Shown piece after piece: positions 59,831 through 64,000 of a DNA stretch of 64,000 nucleotides (positions are counted from its first letter, which is position 1; the number at the start of each line of letters is the position of its first letter). Source of the stretch: Flavobacterium pokkalii. GTDB lineage: Bacteria > Bacteroidota > Bacteroidia > Flavobacteriales > Flavobacteriaceae. Position numbers and translations under genes: made by a program. A model generated the notes under the pieces. It did no database searches. It worked only from the letters and a program-made list of their open reading frames with translations, and was not told the origin of the DNA. Location: the NCBI RefSeq assembly GCF_014596575.1, contig NZ_NASZ01000015.1, forward strand, positions 36,206 through 100,205. The letters run 5' to 3'.

Positions 59831-59837
59831 TGTTGTG

Positions 59838-59848
59838 GGTTGTCGGTT
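59838..59848. repeat. left inverted repeat flanking the helical-bundle gene
   Basis: ggttgtcggtt, whose exact reverse complement aaccgacaacc occurs at 60298-60308, on the other side of the four-helix-bundle gene. Both are within gttgtcagtt-type low-complexity DNA, so the pair may be due to shared composition. Confidence 0.5.
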
Positions 59849-59900
59849 CTCAGTTGTGAGTTGACAGTTTGAAAAGCAATATTATTAAACTTAGAAGCAG

Positions 59901-60269
59901 GTGAAAAGTTATAAAGATTTAGATATTTATACCATCGGAATGGAATTGTTTTATAAAACTCATACTTTGTCACTGCAATTGCCAAAATATGAATTGTATG
60001 AGTTGGGAAGCCAAATTAGAAGGTCTTCCGATTCTGTTGTGATAAATATAGTAGAAGGATATGGGAGTAGAAGGTATAAAAATGATTTTATAAAGTTTTT
60101 AGTTTATTCACATGCGAGTAATCTGGAAACACTAAATCATATTAAAAAAATAATCAATTTGTATCCAAATTTGTCTGAAGAAATGAAATTACTTTATGAA
60201 AAGTATGATTTAGTGGGTGCGAAAATTTTTTCTTTTTTGAAGTACATAGAAGAACATTGGAAAATATAA
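59901..60269 (+). CDS. four-helix bundle protein (S23/IVP family)
   Basis: 122 residues from a GTG start (gtgaaaagtt), preferred because the family starts KSYKDLDIY-like and an internal ATG would delete the first helix. Motifs YELYELGSQIRRSSDSVVINIVEGYGS and SHASNLETLNHI (in pieces) are typical. The family is often found in rRNA intervening sequences and near retroelements, and as a lone gene in polysaccharide loci; function unknown. No rRNA or reverse transcriptase lies here. Confidence 0.85.
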   Translation: MKSYKDLDIYTIGMELFYKTHTLSLQLPKYELYELGSQIRRSSDSVVINIVEGYGSRRYKNDFIKFLVYSHASNLETLNHIKKIINLYPNLSEEMKLLYEKYDLVGAKIFSFLKYIEEHWKI

Positions 60270-60280
60270 ATATGTTGTCT

Positions 60281-60321
60281 GTTGTCAGTTAGTAGATAAC
60301 CGACAACCGATAACTGACAAC
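60281..60321. repeat. hairpin with the right inverted repeat, before the UGDH gene
   Basis: gttgtcagtta (60281-60291) pairs exactly with taactgacaac (60311-60321), 11 bp. The loop includes aaccgacaacc, the partner of the left repeat at 59838. Possibly transcribed between the two genes. Confidence 0.6.
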
Positions 60322-60342
60322 TTATAACAGAAAACAAAGTAA

Positions 60343-61734
60343 ATGAAAGTTACAAAAATTTGTTGCATTGGAGCGGGCTATGTGGGAGGTCCTACAATGG
60401 CAATTATAGCACAAAAATGTCCACAGATACAGGTTACGGTAGTGGATTTGAATGCAGAAAGAATAGCAGCCTGGAATGATGTGGATGTGAATAATATTCC
60501 GATTTACGAACCGGGACTTTCGGAAATAGTGAAAGAAGCCAGAGGGCGCAATTTGTTTTTTTCAACTGAGGTAGATGCTGCTATTGACGAAGCCGATATG
60601 ATTTTTATCTCGGTGAATACGCCAACGAAAACCTACGGAAAAGGAAAAGGAATGGCGGCCGATTTAAAATATATTGAATTATGTGCCAGACAAATTGCAC
60701 GGGTTTCTAAGAGCAATAAAATTGTAGTGGAGAAATCAACTTTGCCGGTGCGAACTGCTGAGGCTATCAAAAGTATTTTGGATAATACCGGAAACGGAGT
60801 GAAATTCCAAATTCTTTCGAATCCGGAGTTTTTGGCTGAAGGAACAGCCGTTCAGGATTTGTTGCAGCCGGATCGAATTTTGATTGGAGGGGATACTACT
60901 GAAGAAGGACAAAAAGCCATTCAGGCTTTGGTGGAAGTGTATGCCAATTGGGTTCCTGAAGATAAAATTTTAACGACAAATGTCTGGTCTTCTGAATTGT
61001 CAAAATTGACGGCTAACGCTTTTTTAGCCCAGAGAATTTCTTCTATAAACGCCATGTCAGAGCTTTGTGAAAAAACGGGTGCCGATGTTAATGAGGTGGC
61101 CAGAGCCATTGGTATGGACAGCCGAATTGGGCCTAAATTCCTGAAAGCTTCGGTGGGATTTGGAGGTTCCTGTTTCCAAAAAGACATTTTGAATTTGGTT
61201 TATATCGCTAAATCCTATGGTTTGCAGGAAGTAGCGGATTATTGGGAGCAGGTAATTATTATGAATGACCACCAAAAGAGACGTTTTTCAGGGAATATTG
61301 TGAAAACGCTTTACAATACCGTTTCTGATAAAAAAATCGCCTTTTTGGGTTGGGCATTTAAAAAAGATACTAATGATACCCGGGAATCGGCAGCGATTTA
61401 TGTGGCGGATGATTTGATTAATGAAAATGCAAGCTTAGCAATTTATGATCCGAAGGTGTCTCCTAAAAAAGTGTTGGCCGATTTGGATTATTTGGAAACA
61501 AGAGCGACATCGGTTAATGCGGAGCGGGTACAATCGTTTCAGAATCCGTATCAGGCCTGCGAAGGAGCTCATGCTGTTGCGGTGCTTACCGAATGGGATG
61601 AATTTGTGACGTACGACTGGCAAAAAATATATGAGGCGATGCAAAAACCAGCCTTCGTTTTTGATGGAAGAAATATTTTAGATAAAACAGCTTTAGAGAA
61701 AATAGGATTTGTTTATCAGGCGATTGGTTCTTAG
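60343..61734 (+). CDS. ugd: UDP-glucose 6-dehydrogenase, animal-type
   Basis: 463 residues. NAD loop [20 protein letters not shown], then [29 protein letters not shown], and the catalytic Cys277 in [21 protein letters not shown] and [17 protein letters not shown] complete the family. The long insert and the exact order of these blocks are those of the metazoan-type enzyme, where the nucleophile is Cys276. It makes UDP-glucuronate from UDP-glucose. The UDP-GlcNAc dehydrogenase (WbpO) type, the usual partner of a WbpP epimerase, has a different pattern. Confidence 0.93.
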   Translation: MKVTKICCIGAGYVGGPTMAIIAQKCPQIQVTVVDLNAERIAAWNDVDVNNIPIYEPGLSEIVKEARGRNLFFSTEVDAAIDEADMIFISVNTPTKTYGKGKGMAADLKYIELCARQIARVSKSNKIVVEKSTLPVRTAEAIKSILDNTGNGVKFQILSNPEFLAEGTAVQDLLQPDRILIGGDTTEEGQKAIQALVEVYANWVPEDKILTTNVWSSELSKLTANAFLAQRISSINAMSELCEKTGADVNEVARAIGMDSRIGPKFLKASVGFGGSCFQKDILNLVYIAKSYGLQEVADYWEQVIIMNDHQKRRFSGNIVKTLYNTVSDKKIAFLGWAFKKDTNDTRESAAIYVADDLINENASLAIYDPKVSPKKVLADLDYLETRATSVNAERVQSFQNPYQACEGAHAVAVLTEWDEFVTYDWQKIYEAMQKPAFVFDGRNILDKTALEKIGFVYQAIGS

Positions 61735-61823
61735 AGTTTTTGGTTATGAGTTATGAGTTGTGAGTTGTCAGGCTGAGTTTGTCGAAGCTCTTTTGTATTT
61801 ATTAAGATTTGATGTTGTTGTTT

Positions 61824-61973
61824 CGTCACTTCGAGTGTTTTATGTAGTGAAACGGAATAAAATGTATCGAGGAGTTTTTTGAGTTACAAAGGTTCTCGAT
61901 ACAATTTTTAAAGCGGAGTGATTCTTAAAAATGGAATAAAATTAGTTGGCTTTAAAAATCACTCGAACTGACG
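61824..61973. repeat. junction repeat, copy B1 (long left arm, R3)
   Basis: Full unit of 150 nt, the longest copy. The left arm is the long GTGAAAC type and the right arm is R3. Alone in the gap 61735-62053. The rest of the gap is low-complexity (gttatgagttgtgagttgtc) and a second small motif, ggctgagtttgtcgaagc. Confidence 0.9.
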
Positions 61974-62053
61974 TATAGTGAAGTAATGAAAATTTATTTA
62001 AAAAAAACAATTAGATCCAAGAGGTAATTTAGGACTTTTATAATTCTATTTTA

Positions 62054-62533
62054 ATGCAGAAAGAAAAAATGAATTGGTATGTGGTTTACACAAAGCCTAA
62101 ATGGGAGAAAAAAGTAGCTGAGCAACTTGTTCAAAGAGGAATTGAATGCTATTGTCCTTTGGTTACCCAAATAAGGCAATGGTCAGACCGAAAGAAAAAG
62201 GTGGAAGTTCCGCTTTTTAATTCCTATGTTTTTGTTCGACTGGAGGAGAAGGACAGAAATTTAGTTTTTCAATCTTCGGGAGTGGTACGTTATCTTTTTT
62301 GGTTAGGAAAACCAGCAATAGTTAGGGAGGAAGAGATTGCAACCATTAAAAATTGGCTATCCATGCCGGATGCTTATGAAGTTTCGGTGGCTGCTTTTCA
62401 GGTAGGCGATAAGATTGTATTGGATTCCGGCCCTTTTCAATCTCAGGAAGCGGTTGTTAAGGAGGTGAATAAAAATAGTTATGTTCTTTTTTTAGAGTCT
62501 TTAGGCTGTGTGTTGAAAATGAAGCTTAAGTAA
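62054..62533 (+). CDS. NusG paralogue, UpxY-type antiterminator
   Basis: 159 residues. NGN domain at the start (NWYVVYTKPKWEKKVAEQL), the PLFNSYVFVRLEE strand, and a short KOW-type C-terminal part (VGDKIVLDSGPFQSQEAVVKEV). Start could also be the second ATG at 62069. It is not the housekeeping NusG, as secE and rplK are absent. Its position in a surface-polysaccharide locus fits UpxY/RfaH-type antiterminators which let polymerase read long capsule operons. The gene ends at the edge of a truncated repeat. Confidence 0.85.
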   Translation: MQKEKMNWYVVYTKPKWEKKVAEQLVQRGIECYCPLVTQIRQWSDRKKKVEVPLFNSYVFVRLEEKDRNLVFQSSGVVRYLFWLGKPAIVREEEIATIKNWLSMPDAYEVSVAAFQVGDKIVLDSGPFQSQEAVVKEVNKNSYVLFLESLGCVLKMKLK

Positions 62534-62608
62534 GTTTTGTTTTCAGAATGGTTCTCGATTCTTCGAAACAATTTTCTGTCGTAAATTGTATCTCAACCCG
62601 AACTGACG
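62532..62608. repeat. junction repeat, copy C0 (right half, R2), touching the NusG-like stop
   Basis: The repeat begins with aagttttgtttt, which starts within the stop codon of the NusG-like gene (62531-62533). The inner stem half and an R2 arm follow, and the end is aactgacg. Left half absent. Confidence 0.85.
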
Positions 62609-62630
62609 GTTTGTGGTCTGGTGTCTGTTT

Positions 62631-62741
62631 CGTTACTTCGAGTAGCGAAGCGTATCGAGAAGCTTTGTTCTCAGAATAGTTCTCGATACAAATTTTCAGA
62701 AAAAGCTGTTCGCATTTTCTGAAAATTCACTCGAACTGACG
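62631..62741. repeat. junction repeat, copy C1 (short left arm, R1)
   Basis: 111-nt unit with GCGAAGC left arm and R1 right arm. Class 1 linkers on both sides. Confidence 0.93.
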
Positions 62742-62763
62742 GTTTGTGGTCTGGTGTCTGCTT

Positions 62764-62873
62764 CGTCACTTCGAGTAGCGAAGCGTATCGAGAAGTTTTG
62801 TTTCAGAATGGTTCTCGATACAAATTTTCAGAAAAAGCTGTTCGCATTTTCTGAAAATCCACTCGAACTGACG
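62764..62873. repeat. junction repeat, copy C2 (short left arm, R1)
   Basis: 110-nt unit, almost the same as C1. Linker class 1 before and class 3 (starts tatggggtgttcgtg) after. Confidence 0.93.
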
Positions 62874-62900
62874 TATGGGGTGTTCGTGTAATTCTTTTGT

Positions 62901-63026
62901 TGTCACTTCGAGTGTTTTATGTAGTGAAACGGAATAAAACGTATCGAGAAGTTTTGTTTCCAGAATGGTTCTCGATACTTCAAGAACAATTTTCTGATGC
63001 AAATTATTTCTCAACCCGAACTGACG
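62901..63026. repeat. junction repeat, copy C3 (long left arm, R2)
   Basis: 126-nt unit with the long left arm and a somewhat degenerate R2 (aagaacaattt, aaattatttc). It ends 28 nt before the GIY-YIG start. Confidence 0.92.
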
Positions 63027-63054
63027 GGAAGAACAGAATTTTAAAGGGGATAAT

Positions 63055-63351
63055 ATGAAGCTTTCGTATGTTTATATTTTAAGGTGTTCAGATGGTACTT
63101 ATTATACCGGAGTAACAACTAATTTAGAGAATAGGATATTTAAGCATAATACAGGATTTTATCCGGAATGTTACACTTTTAAAAGAAGACCTTTAGAATT
63201 AGTTTTTTATTGTGAATTTACAGATGTTAATTTAGCCATAGTTAAAGAGAAACAAATAAAAAAATGGTCGAGAGTCAAGAAAGAAGCGTTAATTAATGGG
63301 GATTTTGATTCTTTAATAAATTTGGCTAAAAAAAAGTTTGATAGATATTGA
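63055..63351 (+). CDS. small GIY-YIG nuclease-fold protein
   Basis: 98 residues. The GIY-YIG motif is YVYIL ... YYTGVT at residues 5-20, the arginine is in ENRIFKHN, and the glutamate in VKEKQIKKW. It is the UvrC-type minimal fold (COG2827/YhbQ-like), with no additional DNA-binding domain. Members of this small group are abundant in Bacteroidota and their role is not known. It is bracketed by junction repeats, 28 nt upstream (C3) and 35 nt downstream (D0). A purine-rich aaagggg stretch precedes the start. Confidence 0.88.
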   Translation: MKLSYVYILRCSDGTYYTGVTTNLENRIFKHNTGFYPECYTFKRRPLELVFYCEFTDVNLAIVKEKQIKKWSRVKKEALINGDFDSLINLAKKKFDRY

Positions 63352-63386
63352 GTGCTGTATCGTAGGTCATTTTTGCTAGGAAGTAG

Positions 63387-63459
63387 TTCTCGATACTCCC
63401 GAAATTTCGGGATTCAGAAAAAGTTGTTTGACTTTTTCGAAAATTTACTCGAACTGACG
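63387..63459. repeat. junction repeat, copy D0 (right half, arm R4)
   Basis: Right half only. The right arm has a tcccgaaatttcggga palindrome and a gaaaaagt / actttttc stem, a fourth type not seen in other copies. Followed by a class 2 linker, as with A0. Confidence 0.85.
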
Positions 63460-63485
63460 AGGAGATAAATTGATATTGACTTTTT

Positions 63486-63596
63486 CGTCACTTCGAGTAG
63501 CGAAGCATATCGAGAAGCTTTGTTCTTAGAATAGTTCTCGATACAAATTTTCAGAAAAAGCTGTTCGCATTTTCTGAAAATCCACTCGAACTGACG
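63486..63596. repeat. junction repeat, copy D1 (short left arm, R1)
   Basis: 111-nt unit with GCGAAGC left arm (followed by atatcg) and R1 right arm, whose 12-bp stem is perfect. Confidence 0.93.
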
Positions 63597-63618
63597 GTTT
63601 GTAGTCTGGTGTCTGCTT

Positions 63619-63724
63619 CGTCACTTCGAGTAGCGAAGCGTATCGAGAAGCTTTGTTTCCAGAATGGTTCCCGATACTTCGAAACAATTTTCTGATGTAA
63701 ATTGTTTCTCAACTCGAACTGACG
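63619..63724. repeat. junction repeat, copy D2 (short left arm, R2)
   Basis: 106-nt unit combining the GCGAAGC arm with the R2 arm, a different pairing from D1. Confidence 0.93.
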
Positions 63725-63746
63725 GTTTGTGGTCTGGTGTCTGCTT

Positions 63747-63852
63747 CGTTACTTCGAGTAGCGAAGCGTATCGAGAAGGTTTTATCTCATAAGGGTTCTC
63801 GATACTTCGAAACAATTTTCTGATGCAAATTGTTTCTCAACTTGAACTGACG
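63747..63852. repeat. junction repeat, copy D3 (short left arm, R2)
   Basis: 106-nt unit much like D2. Class 1 linker before, class 3 after. Confidence 0.93.
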
Positions 63853-63879
63853 TATGGGGTGTTCGTGTTATTCTTTTGT

Positions 63880-64000
63880 TGTCACTTCGAGTGTTTTATG
63901 GAGTGAAACGGAATAAAACGTATCGAGAAGTTTTTTTGTGCTAGAATAGTTCTCGATACTTCGAAGCGATTTTCTGATGTAAATTGTTTCTCAATTCGAA
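63880..64000. repeat. junction repeat, copy D4 (long left arm, R2), cut by window end
   Basis: Long left arm gttttat / ataaaac around GTGAAAC and a variant R2 (gaagcgattt). The outer stem's right end falls outside the window. The array therefore goes on. Confidence 0.9.

Noticed and set aside
59901..60269. Intervening sequence of 23S rRNA
   Set aside because: There is no rRNA sequence on either side; it lies between two sugar-nucleotide genes.
61771..61790. A further short element, ggctgagtttgtcgaagctc, as a separate repeat
   Set aside because: Only one copy in the window, so it cannot be supported as a repeat from this sequence alone.
62054..62533. Housekeeping NusG
   Set aside because: No secE or rplK-rplA neighbours, only a short and weak KOW part, and it sits in a polysaccharide locus.
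58420..64000. CRISPR array, suggested by tandem units with regular spacing
   Set aside because: The units are over 100 nt and vary in arms, and the linkers between them are nearly identical instead of unique; no cas gene is present.

Overview
The window is a chromosomal segment of a low-GC member of the Bacteroidota, almost certainly a Flavobacteriaceae and most like Flavobacterium. The reasons are SusC/SusD outer-membrane proteins, Bacteroidota-type promoters (TTG, about 20 nt, TAnnTTTG) ahead of several genes, N-termini typical of flavobacteria, weak Shine-Dalgarno signals, and an uninterrupted str-S10-spc-alpha ribosomal super-cluster without map or adk inside it. No tRNA, rRNA, CRISPR array, prophage or insertion sequence was seen. 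Region 1 (1-8.5 kb): the end of an unknown gene, an M3 metallopeptidase, purE and purK, a small helical-repeat protein, then hpt, adk, a CNNM/CBS membrane protein and obgE. Region 2 (8.5-23.7 kb): a 2118-residue alpha-2-macroglobulin with a thioester and an embedded SusC-like signature, a glycosyltransferase, a TPR protein, mpl, radC, a HAD phosphatase, an exported unknown, rarA, a rhomboid protease and rlmB. Region 3 (23.7-29.5 kb): a minimal SusC-SusD-lipoprotein-lipoprotein operon with no degradative enzyme. Region 4 (29.8-47.0 kb): the ribosomal super-cluster from rpsL to rplQ, 32 genes including the short rpmJ. Most gene junctions there are 20 nt or less. The long ones lie ahead of S7, L3-L4, S8, S4 and L17, and carry candidate RNA structure. 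Region 5 (47.2-54.9 kb): carA, eno, gltA, ctlX, a CoA-binding protein, a sodium:solute symporter and recR, several with clear terminators. Region 6 (55.0-64.0 kb): a surface-polysaccharide locus with Wza-like export protein, Wzc-like tyrosine kinase, WbpP-type UDP-HexNAc C4-epimerase, a four-helix-bundle protein, an animal-type UDP-glucose 6-dehydrogenase, a NusG paralogue of UpxY type and a small GIY-YIG protein. The intergenic DNA from 58.3 kb to the window end is filled with a palindromic repeat of about 106-150 nt, 14 full or partial copies in four clusters. Read as a single strand it folds as a four-way junction: a conserved outer stem, a left arm with a GAA triloop, a conserved inner stem and a right arm that occurs in four unrelated sequences, each able to pair with itself. 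The GIY-YIG gene is bracketed by these repeats. The best candidate for something new here is this repeat family together with its possible GIY-YIG partner. The next most interesting points are the structured gaps in the ribosomal cluster, the long inverted repeat around the rplC promoter, and the chimeric alpha-2-macroglobulin.
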